From: Bordetella parapertussis
GTDB taxonomy: Bacteria > Pseudomonadota > Gammaproteobacteria > Burkholderiales > Burkholderiaceae_B
Assembly: GCA_945865935.1 (NCBI GenBank)
Contig: CAMBFI010000006.1
Span: 62,001 to 126,000, forward strand
Length of the DNA: 64,000 nt
Direction: 5' to 3'
Each line of letters starts with the position of its first letter. The first letter of the stretch is position 1. A program made the position numbers and the translations under genes. The notes beneath the pieces are model-generated. The model saw nothing but the letters and a program-made list of their open reading frames with translations, did no database searches and was not told where the DNA came from. Below, piece by piece: positions 45,409 through 54,171 of the stretch.

Positions 45409-46632
45409 TTATACGATGCCTTGCGCTTTAAGGGCGGCAACCTGTTCGCTTGTCTTATTCAAGACCTTAGTCAAAATTTCATCTGTGTGCTGCCCTAAAG
45501 CCGGCGGCGGAACCTCGTGCACAAGAGGCGTCTCAGAAAACTTCATCGGGCTACCCACTAACGAAACCTTACCTGCCACGGCGTGGGGCAACTCGATCTT
45601 CATGCCACGCGCTAACACCTGCGGCTCTTCAAAGACTTGGGCAACGGTATTGATCGGCCCGTTCGCCACGCCGGCTTGATCAAGCAGTTTGACCCAATCG
45701 CGGGTGGTGTGCGTTAAAAATATTTCATTTAACAAAGCTGTGATCGCTTCACGATTTTTCACCCGAGCACCATTTGTCGAATACAGCGGATCCTTGGCTA
45801 AGTGCATACAGTCAGCGACTTCACAAAACTTATTAAATAAATTGTCATTGCCACACGCCAAAATCAAAGCACCATCAGACGTCTTGAATGTTTGATACGG
45901 CACGATATTGGGATGCGCGTTGCCAATGGCCTTAGGCGATTCGCCCGTGGCGAAATAGTTCATCGCCTGATTTGATAGGAATGCCACGCATGAATCCAAC
46001 AGCGATACGTCAATCCATTGCCCTTTTCCAGTCACCGCACGGTTCGCAATCGCAGCACAGATTGCAATACTGGCATACATACCTGCAGTCAGATCAATGA
46101 TAGGTACCCCAACGCGCTGAGGGCCACCACCGGGCAGATCATCACGCTCACCCGTCACGCTCATGAGTCCGCCCATTCCCTGCGCCATGAAGTCGTAGCC
46201 GGGACGATCTTTTTCAGGACCTGTTTGCCCAAAGCCTGTCACTGAACAATAAATAATCGCCGGGTTGATCGCTTTGATGTCCTCGTAGCCTAAGCCGTAG
46301 CGCGCGAGATCCCCTACTTTGTAGTTTTCTAGGATCACATCGACATCTCGTGCCAAGTCTCTTACCAATTGTTGCCCTTCAGGCTTGGAGAGATCCACTG
46401 TAATCGACCGCTTGCCACGATTGGCTGCGCAGTAATAGGCCGACTCGCGGGTGACGTTGCCTTCCGTATCCTTTAAAAACGGCGGGGCAAACGCGCGGGA
46501 GTCATCGCCCTTGACTGGACGCTCGACTTTGATGACATCAGCGCCCAAATCGGCCAAGTTTTGAGCGGCCCAAGGGGCAGCCAACACGCGCGAAAGATCA
46601 AGCACCTTGATATGGGAAAGCGGTCCAGACAT
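45409..46632 (-). CDS. CaiB/BaiF family III CoA-transferase
   Basis: This 407-residue enzyme moves CoA between carboxylates. ATG 46632 begins MSGPLSHIKVLDLSRVLAAP. The signatures are LADLGADVIKVERPVKGDDSR, NRGKRSITVDLSKPEGQQL, ENYKVGDLARYGLGYEDI, GYDFMAQGMGGLMSVTG with the catalytic Asp147, and VGVPIIDLTAGMYAS. The acid substrate cannot be predicted. The downstream neighbour is the D-aminoacylase-like gene; another CoA transferase of the same family is at 52938-54167. Confidence 0.93.
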   Translation of the reverse strand: MSGPLSHIKVLDLSRVLAAPWAAQNLADLGADVIKVERPVKGDDSRAFAPPFLKDTEGNVTRESAYYCAANRGKRSITVDLSKPEGQQLVRDLARDVDVILENYKVGDLARYGLGYEDIKAINPAIIYCSVTGFGQTGPEKDRPGYDFMAQGMGGLMSVTGERDDLPGGGPQRVGVPIIDLTAGMYASIAICAAIANRAVTGKGQWIDVSLLDSCVAFLSNQAMNYFATGESPKAIGNAHPNIVPYQTFKTSDGALILACGNDNLFNKFCEVADCMHLAKDPLYSTNGARVKNREAITALLNEIFLTHTTRDWVKLLDQAGVANGPINTVAQVFEEPQVLARGMKIELPHAVAGKVSLVGSPMKFSETPLVHEVPPPALGQHTDEILTKVLNKTSEQVAALKAQGIV

Positions 46633-46718
46633 GTTGTGATTCCAAATAGCGTGCAAAAGCAATATTGTAGAGGGACGAATACTCAGGAGGCCGCCGTTTG
46701 TCGGAGACTAAGCGAGCC

Positions 46719-47312
46719 CTAAGACGGTTTTTTTACCTTAGGAATACGGCCTAATAAATAAAACTCATCATTGGGCCGCATCGAGAACGCGTTTGCCATT
46801 CGGTTGGACATACCAAAGAATCCGGTAATCGCTACGATATCCCAGATGTCTTCGTCGTCAAATCCATGCGCATGCAACGCCACATAATCAGCGTCGCCGA
46901 CCGCCTGCGCGTCAAGGCAAACCTTCACCGCGAAGTCCAGCATGGCGTGTTGACGAGGTGTAATGTCCGCTTTTAAATAATTGGTCGCCACTTGATCTGC
47001 AACATAGGGATCCTTTGCATAGATCCTAAGAATCGCACCGTGCGCGACCACGCAATAGAGGCAGTCATTCTTGGCACTCGTGGTGGTGACGATCATTTCA
47101 CGATCGGCCTTGGTTAGGCTACCCGTCTCTTTGATCATCAACGCATCGTGATAGGCAAAAAATGCCCGAAACTCTGCGGGCCGGCGCGACAAGACTAGAA
47201 ATACGTTTGGAACAAAGCCAGATTTTTCCTGGACCTCGAGGATGCATTGTCGGATGTCCTCAGGCAAGTCCTTCAGCTCCGGAACTGGATAACGCGCGAT
47301 AGGCTTAGTCAA
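46719..47312 (-). CDS. AhpD-like peroxidase-related protein (carboxymuconolactone decarboxylase fold)
   Basis: This 197-residue helical protein matches the uncharacterised peroxidase-related (TIGR01926-like) family. The redox CxxC is in NDCLYCVVAHGAIL, with the nearby His as the AhpD-type proton relay, and a Glu earlier (KADREMIVTTTSAKN). Translation starts at TTG 47312, with GGGAG 6 bases upstream. It stands before the CoA-transferase operon (about 86 bases) and could share it. It is likely to act in peroxide defence or as a decarboxylase-fold helper; the substrate is unknown. Confidence 0.88.
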   Translation of the reverse strand: MTKPIARYPVPELKDLPEDIRQCILEVQEKSGFVPNVFLVLSRRPAEFRAFFAYHDALMIKETGSLTKADREMIVTTTSAKNDCLYCVVAHGAILRIYAKDPYVADQVATNYLKADITPRQHAMLDFAVKVCLDAQAVGDADYVALHAHGFDDEDIWDIVAITGFFGMSNRMANAFSMRPNDEFYLLGRIPKVKKPS

Positions 47313-47516
47313 GCTGAACTCCCAAAGATTTCATACGTCTCTCCTGATTCTTGTGTGACTATAAAGCGTAATCTGTCGTCTGCCTGGGAACGCTAGGGCA
47401 TACCACTAGATCCGTCAGCGTCCAGCTATAGTAAAACAATGGAAGTTGGTGATGCGATCTTGTCGCAGCGATTGCCAACAATTTGAGACAAACTAACACT
47501 TTACGAATGCATAAAA

Positions 47517-48485
47517 ATGAAACTTAGCCTCTTACGCAATATCGTTGCCATTTCTTTTCTGTCGGTACTTTGTGGCTTCGCAAACGCACAGACATGGCCG
47601 AACAAGCCTGTTCGCATCGTTTTACAGTTCCCGCCCGGAGGCTCAACTGATGTCGTTGCGCGCATTCTGGCGCAATCCATGACTACAGCGCTGGGACAGC
47701 CCGTCGTCGTAGAAAACAAGCCGGGTGCAGATGGCGCGATTGCCGCCGAATACGTCATGCGTTCCGACCCAGACGGCTACACCTTCTTTCTTGCATCAAA
47801 TACGCCGATGATGCAGGTTCCGCTCCTGCGTAAAAAACCGCCCTACGACCCAGTTAAAAACTTTACCCCTATTTCCATGGTGGGGCGCTATGTGTATGTG
47901 TTGGTCGCTAACCCGAACGTCCCGGCAAAAAATGCCAAGGAGCTGCTTGAGTTCGCGAGTAAGAATCCTGGCAAACTCAATTACGGAAGCTACAGCGGCG
48001 TGACGCAACTGATGCACACTAAACTGACGAAAGAAGCCAAGATTGATACTAACCTGATCCCCTATAAAGGAGAGGGTCCAACCATCAACGATATGCTTGG
48101 CGGACATGTACAGTTCACCTTCGCCACGCCGACCAGCACGCTCTCTCACATCAGCGCGGAAAAGCTTCGTGCGATGGCAGTGCTGCTCCCCAAGCGCTCC
48201 GCACTGCTTCCTGACGTCCCTACAGCTGCCGAAGCCGGTATCCCAACACTTGAGGCGGGTACGTGGGCCGCACTGTTTGGCCCCGCAAACATGCCAGCCG
48301 AACTCGCAAACAAAATGAGCGAAGCGATCAATGCAGCGATGGCTAGGCCGGACGTGCGTGACCGCATCGCCAAGCAGGGTTTCGATCTAGGTGGATCAAC
48401 GCCCAAAGCTCTGGGAAGCTTTGTTCAAGAACAGCTCAAAGCTTGGGCGCAGGCGTTTGCCGAAGCCGGCTTAAAGCCTGAATAA
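47517..48485 (+). CDS. Bug-family (TctC-like) periplasmic solute receptor
   Basis: This 322-residue receptor has a Sec signal (MKLSLLRNIVAISFLSVLCG, ending FANAQ). It shows WPNKPVRIVLQFPPGGSTDVVARI, VENKPGADGAIAAEYVMRSDPDGYT, KKPPYDPVKNFTPI, NPGKLNYGSYSGV and IPYKGEGPTINDMLGG, the canonical Bug pattern. It is an orphan: no TctAB genes adjacent. The stop codon sits immediately against the stop of the convergent Bug gene. The ligand is presumably a carboxylate. Confidence 0.94.
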   Translation: MKLSLLRNIVAISFLSVLCGFANAQTWPNKPVRIVLQFPPGGSTDVVARILAQSMTTALGQPVVVENKPGADGAIAAEYVMRSDPDGYTFFLASNTPMMQVPLLRKKPPYDPVKNFTPISMVGRYVYVLVANPNVPAKNAKELLEFASKNPGKLNYGSYSGVTQLMHTKLTKEAKIDTNLIPYKGEGPTINDMLGGHVQFTFATPTSTLSHISAEKLRAMAVLLPKRSALLPDVPTAAEAGIPTLEAGTWAALFGPANMPAELANKMSEAINAAMARPDVRDRIAKQGFDLGGSTPKALGSFVQEQLKAWAQAFAEAGLKPE

Positions 48486-49454
48486 CTATTGATCCAGCTT
48501 GATGTTGTATTCCTTTGCGACGCGCTGCCATTTGCTGATTTCAGCGCGTCGGAAGGACTCCAGCTCTTGTGGCGATGAAGCAATGATTTCACCGCTGAAC
48601 GCTGCAATGCCAGTGATCACTGAAGGCTGTTTCATCACATTTGCTAATGCTTGATTCAAACGTGTGATGACAGCTGCCGGTGTCGCTGCTGGCGCGAAGA
48701 TTGCATTCCACTCATAACTCGAATAGCCCGCAACTCCGCTTTCGATCATTGTTGGTACGTCAGGCAGAACAGCTGAACGTTTCTCTCCGCCCGAAGCAAG
48801 CACGCGCAGCTTGCCGGACTTCACATGCGGCAGAATCGTGCCTACCGTCGCAAAGGCCAATGGCACTTGTCCTGACAGCACATCCGTAATCGCAAGCGCT
48901 CCGCCCTTGTAGTTCACTGCTTCTAAATGTGTGCCGGCCAAGGCGTTAAATAAGGCGCCCGCTAAGTGCTGCGCACTGCCTGCCCCCGACGTCCCATAGT
49001 GCACAACCGACGTTTTGGGCTTTGTGAGAGTAATCAACTCTGCAACGGTCTTGGGTGCAAAACCAGGATTAGCGACCAAGACGTTTGGCACGCGCTGCAA
49101 CAACATCACGGAGGCAAAGTCTTTCAGCGTATCGAACTGCATGGACGCACGTAGGGCTGGATTTTGCACATGGTTCGCGGCGTCAAGCATGATCGTGTAA
49201 CCATCGGCTGGCGCCTTGGCCACATAGGCTGCGCCAATCATGCCGCCAGCACCGCCCCGATTATCCACCACCACATTCTGTCCAAGTTCTTTAGCCAGCT
49301 CGGGTGCTACGAGCCGCGCCACGCGATCAGCTGTCCCACCGGGGGGATATGTCACCACTAACGTGATGGGCCGCTCTGGATACGCAGCATGGACCGCTGT
49401 GACGGCACAGAACCCTACAGCTCCCAAAATTGTTTTTAGCGTTTTATGCAACAT
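48486..49454 (-). CDS. Bug-family (TctC-like) periplasmic solute receptor
   Basis: This second 322-residue receptor runs toward the previous one. It has a signal MLHKTLKTILGAVGFCAVTA ending VHA, then YPERPITLVVTYPPGGTADRVARLV, VDNRGGAGGMIGAAYVAKAPADGYT, FDTLKDFASVMLLQRV and VNYKGGALAITDVLSGQVPLAF. The substrate-facing loops differ from the neighbour, so it likely binds a different ligand. Stop codons of both genes touch (48485/48486), and any terminator between them has to lie within coding DNA. Confidence 0.94.
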   Translation of the reverse strand: MLHKTLKTILGAVGFCAVTAVHAAYPERPITLVVTYPPGGTADRVARLVAPELAKELGQNVVVDNRGGAGGMIGAAYVAKAPADGYTIMLDAANHVQNPALRASMQFDTLKDFASVMLLQRVPNVLVANPGFAPKTVAELITLTKPKTSVVHYGTSGAGSAQHLAGALFNALAGTHLEAVNYKGGALAITDVLSGQVPLAFATVGTILPHVKSGKLRVLASGGEKRSAVLPDVPTMIESGVAGYSSYEWNAIFAPAATPAAVITRLNQALANVMKQPSVITGIAAFSGEIIASSPQELESFRRAEISKWQRVAKEYNIKLDQ

Positions 49455-49538
49455 CGCGTGTCTCTATGAAAAATTATTTGATTGGTGCTACTTTAAACCA
49501 TTGCGTCAACTACACACCGAAGGCAAGGAACGATAACC

Positions 49539-50201
49539 ATGGAATTGCTGCACGGCATCAACACTCGACAGAGCATCAGAGGTTTTCAATCAACACCCGT
49601 TCCTGAGGCGTTGCTGCGAGAAGTTCTCAGTGCGGCGGGCCGCAGCCCCTCTTACAAAAACACCCAACCCTGGGAAATCGCGATTGTGTCAGGCGCTAAG
49701 CGCGACGCACTCAGTAAAGTTCTTTATGAACTTGCCAGCACCAATACGCGCCCAGATTACGATATCCCAGACCCACCCACTTGGCCTGAAGCCTTAGATT
49801 TTCGTGCCAAAGATCACGGAACACGGCGATTCAATGCCTTGGGGATTGGTCGGGATGATGCGGCATTGCGCAACCAATTGCGCCTGAGAAACTTTGAATT
49901 CTTTGATGCCCCAGTTGCCATTTTCTTTTTTATGGATGATTCACTAACGCCTTGGTCCACACTAGACATGGGTTTATTTTTACAAACCTTCACCCTCGCG
50001 GCACACGGAGCAGGTCTTGGCACCTGTATGCAAGCGTCGGTGTCTGGCTACCCAAACGCCATTCGAAACTTCTTGGGTGTCCCTTCGACTAAACGGCTCA
50101 TTGTCAGCATGTCACTCGGCTACCCAGACATGCAGGCACCACTCAATAGTTACAAGAGCACGCGTATGGATGTTGATGCTTTCACAACCTGGCACAAGTA
50201 A
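49539..50201 (+). CDS. Nitroreductase-family FMN oxidoreductase (220 residues)
   Basis: A second nitroreductase-like flavoenzyme. NTRQSIRGFQSTPVPEALLREVLSAAGRSPSYKNTQPWEIAIVSG gives the FMN-binding Arg-x-Ser and Asn; then FFMDDSLTPWSTLDMGLFLQTFTLAAHGAGLGTCMQASVSGYPNAIRNFLGVP and IVSMSLGYPDMQAPLNSYKSTR complete the fold. It is like the oxygen-insensitive quinone/nitro-compound reductases. It converges on the racemase-like gene (50218) and is preceded by 84 bases from the divergent Bug gene. Substrate unknown. Confidence 0.92.
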   Translation: MELLHGINTRQSIRGFQSTPVPEALLREVLSAAGRSPSYKNTQPWEIAIVSGAKRDALSKVLYELASTNTRPDYDIPDPPTWPEALDFRAKDHGTRRFNALGIGRDDAALRNQLRLRNFEFFDAPVAIFFFMDDSLTPWSTLDMGLFLQTFTLAAHGAGLGTCMQASVSGYPNAIRNFLGVPSTKRLIVSMSLGYPDMQAPLNSYKSTRMDVDAFTTWHK

Positions 50202-50217
50202 TCACGACGCACGCTCG

Positions 50218-50940
50218 CTAAATTGCAGTAATCGAAAATAGCGAGCCAAAGCCTGGCTGATTGTTTTCAATCGCATTCTTTCTTAATGCATACCAAACCA
50301 TGGCCTGGTTGCTGGTGATCACCGGACAACCAACCAGTGCCTCAATCTCCTCAATCACCTCGGCGGAACGCACTGCGGTGCAGCTTATAAAGTAAGCGTC
50401 CGCATCTGCGCATTGATGCTTGCGCGCAAGATCGACCCAGACCTGCGGAGAAAGTTTTGCCATCTCTGCGTTGGTGTTCACGCCAAGACCGACCTCCTCA
50501 AGCACTTCAAAACCATGATGTTCAAGGAAGGCGACTTCTCGCGCATTCACAGAGTCGATATAGGGTGTGAGCAACACAATTTTCTTTGCGTTTAGCGCGC
50601 GCAACGCAGTCAAAATCGCTTCAGAAGTTGATATGGCTGGCAAGCCACTGGCCCTGGCAATGCGCCCTTCAATATCTTCACCCATGCTCGGACTAAAGGT
50701 GCTGACAGCCGTGCAATGAAACACCACCGCATCGACTTGTGCATCGGCCAATAACTTAGCGCCTGACTCTACATGCCGGCTCATTTCAAGCAGCTCCGGC
50801 TCCGAGCTGCCTCTAAGTTCGAGGCGGGTCATGTACGCCACGACCCCCTCTGGCAACATCGCATGGATTTGTGGCTCAGCAATCACATTGCCTGACGGTA
50901 CGATCACACCGAGCCGTAAACGAGAGCCATAATCAATCAC
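50218..50940 (-). CDS. Asp/Glu racemase / maleate isomerase-like protein
   Basis: This 240-residue protein has the two-domain alpha/beta fold of maleate cis-trans isomerase and arylmalonate decarboxylase: LGVIVPSGNVIAEPQIHAMLPEGV at the start, VDAVVFHCTAVSTFSPSMG with one catalytic Cys, and DADAYFISCTAVRSAEVIEEIEALVG with the other Cys. GTG 50940 is the chosen start because it overlaps the preceding stop (GTGA); a longer frame from 51033 is non-homologous. It is translationally coupled to the short MetE-like gene. The substrate is unknown; maleate- or malonate-type acids are possible. Confidence 0.87.
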   Translation of the reverse strand: MIDYGSRLRLGVIVPSGNVIAEPQIHAMLPEGVVAYMTRLELRGSSEPELLEMSRHVESGAKLLADAQVDAVVFHCTAVSTFSPSMGEDIEGRIARASGLPAISTSEAILTALRALNAKKIVLLTPYIDSVNAREVAFLEHHGFEVLEEVGLGVNTNAEMAKLSPQVWVDLARKHQCADADAYFISCTAVRSAEVIEEIEALVGCPVITSNQAMVWYALRKNAIENNQPGFGSLFSITAI

Positions 50941-51962
50941 TTGGCATATTCCTTGCGCAGCATGTGGGCCGCTTGCACCATAGACTTCAGCTTGCCGTCT
51001 GCAACCTCGCGCGGCAAATACTTCATCCCACAATCTGGCGCCAGGATCACCTGCTCGGGCTTAATGTGCTTGAGCGCACGACGGATACGCATGGCGACGA
51101 GTTCAGCCGATTCCACTTTCATGTCACTCAAATCGAGGCAACCAACCATTACTTGCTTATCACCAAGGGTTTCAAGAATTTTGCAATCCAGATTCGATTG
51201 TGCTGTTTCGATAGACACCTGATTGCAGGAGCACTGTGCAAGCTCGGGTAAGAAATCATAGCCAGAGGGACGCGCGTGTATGACGGCTGCGTAGCCAAAA
51301 CATATATGCACAGCTGTTTGGCCCTTGACCCCCTCCAACGCACGATTCAAGGCGTTAATGCCGTACTGACGTGCTTTCTCAGGCCGTGCCTGCATGTAGG
51401 GCTCATCAATCTGCACAACATCTGCACCATTGGCGAATAAATCTTGAATCTCTTCGTTCAGCGCAATGGCATAATCCATCGCCGCCTCTTCTTCAGAAGC
51501 ATAAAAATCATTTTGCGCCTGCTGCAACATCGTATAGGGGCCAGGCACAGTGATCTTCACCTTGCGATCCGTATGCGCTTTTAAAAAAAGAAGATCCTCG
51601 ACTTCAATCGGCTTGATACGTTTAATTTTCCCAACAATACGTGGCACAGGATTTGGGTGACCGGAGCGATCTAACGCTGTTCCTGGATTATCAATATCCA
51701 CACCGGCGAGTGCCGTTGCAATGCGGTTGGAATAACTCTCACGGCGAATCTCTCCGTCGGTGATGATGTCTAGGCCCGCTTGTTCTTGCGCACGAATCGC
51801 TAAGATCGTCGCATCTTCCATGGCTTGCTGCAAATACGGCTCTTGCACACGCCACAATTCTTTGGCTCTAACGCGGGGAGGAAATCGTCCGGCGAGCTTC
51901 TCGCGGTCAATCAGCCAATCAGGTTGGGGATAACTGCCAACGATTGTCGTGGGAAAAAGCAT
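50937..51962 (-). CDS. Short cobalamin-independent methionine-synthase-like protein (MetE C-domain type)
   Basis: This 341-residue protein starts at ATG 51962 (MLFPTTIVGSYPQPDWL). It holds only the catalytic barrel of MetE. Zinc ligands are recognisable in VHICFGYA (His, Cys) and ILAPDCGMKYLPR (Cys); also VDIVQIDEP-like GADVVQIDEPYMQARPEKA and VMVGCLDLSD. Such short forms use unusual methyl donors or homocysteine-like thiols in catabolic settings. It is coupled to the racemase-like gene by GTGA, and divergent from the HpcH aldolase (151 bases). True methionine synthesis is not the most likely job here. Confidence 0.87.
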   Translation of the reverse strand: MLFPTTIVGSYPQPDWLIDREKLAGRFPPRVRAKELWRVQEPYLQQAMEDATILAIRAQEQAGLDIITDGEIRRESYSNRIATALAGVDIDNPGTALDRSGHPNPVPRIVGKIKRIKPIEVEDLLFLKAHTDRKVKITVPGPYTMLQQAQNDFYASEEEAAMDYAIALNEEIQDLFANGADVVQIDEPYMQARPEKARQYGINALNRALEGVKGQTAVHICFGYAAVIHARPSGYDFLPELAQCSCNQVSIETAQSNLDCKILETLGDKQVMVGCLDLSDMKVESAELVAMRIRRALKHIKPEQVILAPDCGMKYLPREVADGKLKSMVQAAHMLRKEYAK

Positions 51963-52112
51963 GTTGGTTCTCCGTGATAAGTGTGTAAACCTTAGCACCT
52001 TTAGACACCTATGCCTAGAAATCCCGCGCAAAAGGGCGGTACTCAAAAGCTCCGTTCTGGACTACCATATTCGACATACCCCTTCACCTAATCGACCAAG
52101 AGCCCCTCCGCT

Positions 52113-52892
52113 ATGCTCAAGCCCAACACCCTCAAACTCGCCCTCCATCACAAGCAAATCCAACTTGGCTTGTGGTGCGCGTTATCTAACTCCTATTCGA
52201 CAGAGATCGTGGCGGGATCCGGCTACGACTGGCTCACGCTAGACATGGAGCACTCGCCCAACGACTTGAATAGCGTGCTGACGCAGCTGCAAATGCTCGG
52301 TGCGTACTCACTTGAACCTGCTGTCAGACTTGTTAAGTTTGACAAGGATCTGGTCAAACAATATCTGGACATGGGCGTGCGCACACTCATCCTGCCCAAT
52401 GTCGATTCCCCCGAACTGGCCAAAGAAATTGTGCTCGCAACCCGCTACCCGCAACAAGGCATCCGAGGTGTGGCTGGTCAACATCGGGCCAACCGCTGGG
52501 GTCGTATCGCAGACTATGCGCAAACAGCGTCTGAACAAATCTGCGTCTTGGTCCAAATTGAATCCGCTGAGGGCGTGAAATTTTTTGACAGCATCATCGC
52601 CGTCGACGGTGTAGATGGCGCATTTATTGGCCCCAATGACATGGCTGCAAGCATGGGATTCTTGGGCCAACAACATCACCCAGACGTTCAGCGTGCAATA
52701 CAGACTTTGCCTGGCATTGCTGCAAAACATGGCAAGTCGATCGGGATCCTCGCGGCAAACGAGGCGGATGTACAGCGCTACCTTGAGTGGGGCTACAAAA
52801 TGGTGGGCCTAGGCTCAGACCAAGGATTGCTCGCCAAAGCGAGCGACACAATCCTCGGAAACTGTCGTCAGTTCGTTAAAACGCTCAAGTAA
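52113..52892 (+). CDS. HpcH/HpaI family aldolase
   Basis: This 259-residue class II pyruvate-aldolase has LGLWCALSNSYSTEIVAGSGYDWLTLDMEHSPND, then RYPQQGIRGVAGQHRANRWG, CVLVQIESAEGVKFFDSIIAVDGVDGAFIGPNDMAASMG and HGKSIGILAANEADVQRYLEWGYKMVGLGSDQGLL. The metal-binding Glu and Asp and the Arg near RGVAG are present. It could be the 2-dehydro-3-deoxyglucarate aldolase (GarL) needed after GarD, 14 kb away, or a 4-hydroxy-2-oxoheptanedioate aldolase. It stands divergent from the MetE-like operon. Confidence 0.92.
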   Translation: MLKPNTLKLALHHKQIQLGLWCALSNSYSTEIVAGSGYDWLTLDMEHSPNDLNSVLTQLQMLGAYSLEPAVRLVKFDKDLVKQYLDMGVRTLILPNVDSPELAKEIVLATRYPQQGIRGVAGQHRANRWGRIADYAQTASEQICVLVQIESAEGVKFFDSIIAVDGVDGAFIGPNDMAASMGFLGQQHHPDVQRAIQTLPGIAAKHGKSIGILAANEADVQRYLEWGYKMVGLGSDQGLLAKASDTILGNCRQFVKTLK

Positions 52893-52937
52893 TACAAGAC
52901 GCTTTAACCGAACGGTCGGGATTCCACAACGTTAGCT

Positions 52938-54167
52938 CTACGAGGCGTCCAGTACGACCTTATCGCTCACGAGATCTGTGATTTCGTCATCACGAAAGCC
53001 AAATTCGCGTAACACTTGTACCGTGTGCTGTCCGAGCCCAGGCGCTGGAGTCGCTGCGGTGCGAGGCTGCTCAGAAAACTTCACGGGGAAACCGACACCC
53101 TTGACCAACCCTGCTTGTGGATGAACCGATTCAACAACCATTTCACGCGCTAACGCTTGCGGGTGCGTGAGCGCTTCTTCAATAGTGTGCACAGGCCCCG
53201 CCGGTACACCCGTCTTATCGAATGTCGCAATCCACTCCGCGGTTGTTTTGTGAACCAGTTCCGCTTCGATCAAGCGCTCAAGCACTTCTCGGTTAGCGAG
53301 CCTGATCGTATTGTTTTCGAAGCGCGGGTCCGTCTTCCACTCGGGATGCCCAAGCGTCTCTGCGACCCGTTCCCAGTTGGCTTGATTCGCGCCGCCAATA
53401 TTGAGATAACCGTTCGCTGTTTTGAAGGCCTGATACGGTGCGGTCAAGGGATGCGCAGACCCACCAGGACCTGCCGATACCCCCGTTGCAAAAAACATCG
53501 CAGCCTGCCAATAGGTCTGCTGCATCGCCGCTTCCATCAGCGAGGTATCAACAATCTGCCCTCTTCCTGATTTTCCTCGCTCGATCAGCGCAGCGAGCAC
53601 GCCGACGCAAGACAAAATGCCTGCATTGATGTCCGAGACCGGATTGCCCGTCTTAGCGGGCGGACCACCTGGGTGGCCCGTGATACTCATCAAGCCACCG
53701 AATCCTTGAGCGATTAAGTCAAACCCACCTTTGTCAGCCAGTGGCCCTGTGCGTCCGTAACCCGAGACAACCGCATAAATCAATCCTGGATTCACCGTCT
53801 TGAGAACGTCGTACCCCACACCGAGCTTTTCCATGGTGCCGCGTCGATAGTTCTCGGTGAGTACGTCCGTTTTGGCGACCATGCGCTTTAGGACGTCAGC
53901 ACCCTTTGGATTCTTTAGATCCAATCCCATGCCACGTTTGTTGCGATTCAAAATCAAAAAGGGAGCCGATACGCCGTTGATCTGTGGATCTTGATAACCA
54001 CGCGAATCATCACCCTTCGGGAGTTTCTCGATTTTGATGACATCGGCACCCATATCAGCCAACATCAAACCGCAGGTCGGGCCCGCCATGATTTGTGCAA
54101 GCTCGAGTACGCGAACGCCTGCAAGCGGGCCAGTGGGTGTCGTGCTGTTCACATCGGTCTTAGGCAT
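52938..54167 (-). CDS. CaiB/BaiF family III CoA-transferase
   Basis: This 409-residue CoA transferase carries LAQIMAGPTCGLMLADMGADVIKIEKLPKGDDSRG, NRNKRGMGLDLKNPKGADVL, ENYRRGTMEKLGVGYDVLK, GGFDLIAQGFGGLMSITGHPGG with catalytic Asp150, and SDINAGILSCVGVLAALIERG. It sits 4 bases after the enoyl-CoA hydratase gene, forming a CoA-activation/hydration pair. Together they likely degrade an unsaturated or branched acid. Confidence 0.93.
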   Translation of the reverse strand: MPKTDVNSTTPTGPLAGVRVLELAQIMAGPTCGLMLADMGADVIKIEKLPKGDDSRGYQDPQINGVSAPFLILNRNKRGMGLDLKNPKGADVLKRMVAKTDVLTENYRRGTMEKLGVGYDVLKTVNPGLIYAVVSGYGRTGPLADKGGFDLIAQGFGGLMSITGHPGGPPAKTGNPVSDINAGILSCVGVLAALIERGKSGRGQIVDTSLMEAAMQQTYWQAAMFFATGVSAGPGGSAHPLTAPYQAFKTANGYLNIGGANQANWERVAETLGHPEWKTDPRFENNTIRLANREVLERLIEAELVHKTTAEWIATFDKTGVPAGPVHTIEEALTHPQALAREMVVESVHPQAGLVKGVGFPVKFSEQPRTAATPAPGLGQHTVQVLREFGFRDDEITDLVSDKVVLDAS

Positions 54168-54171
54168 GAGG

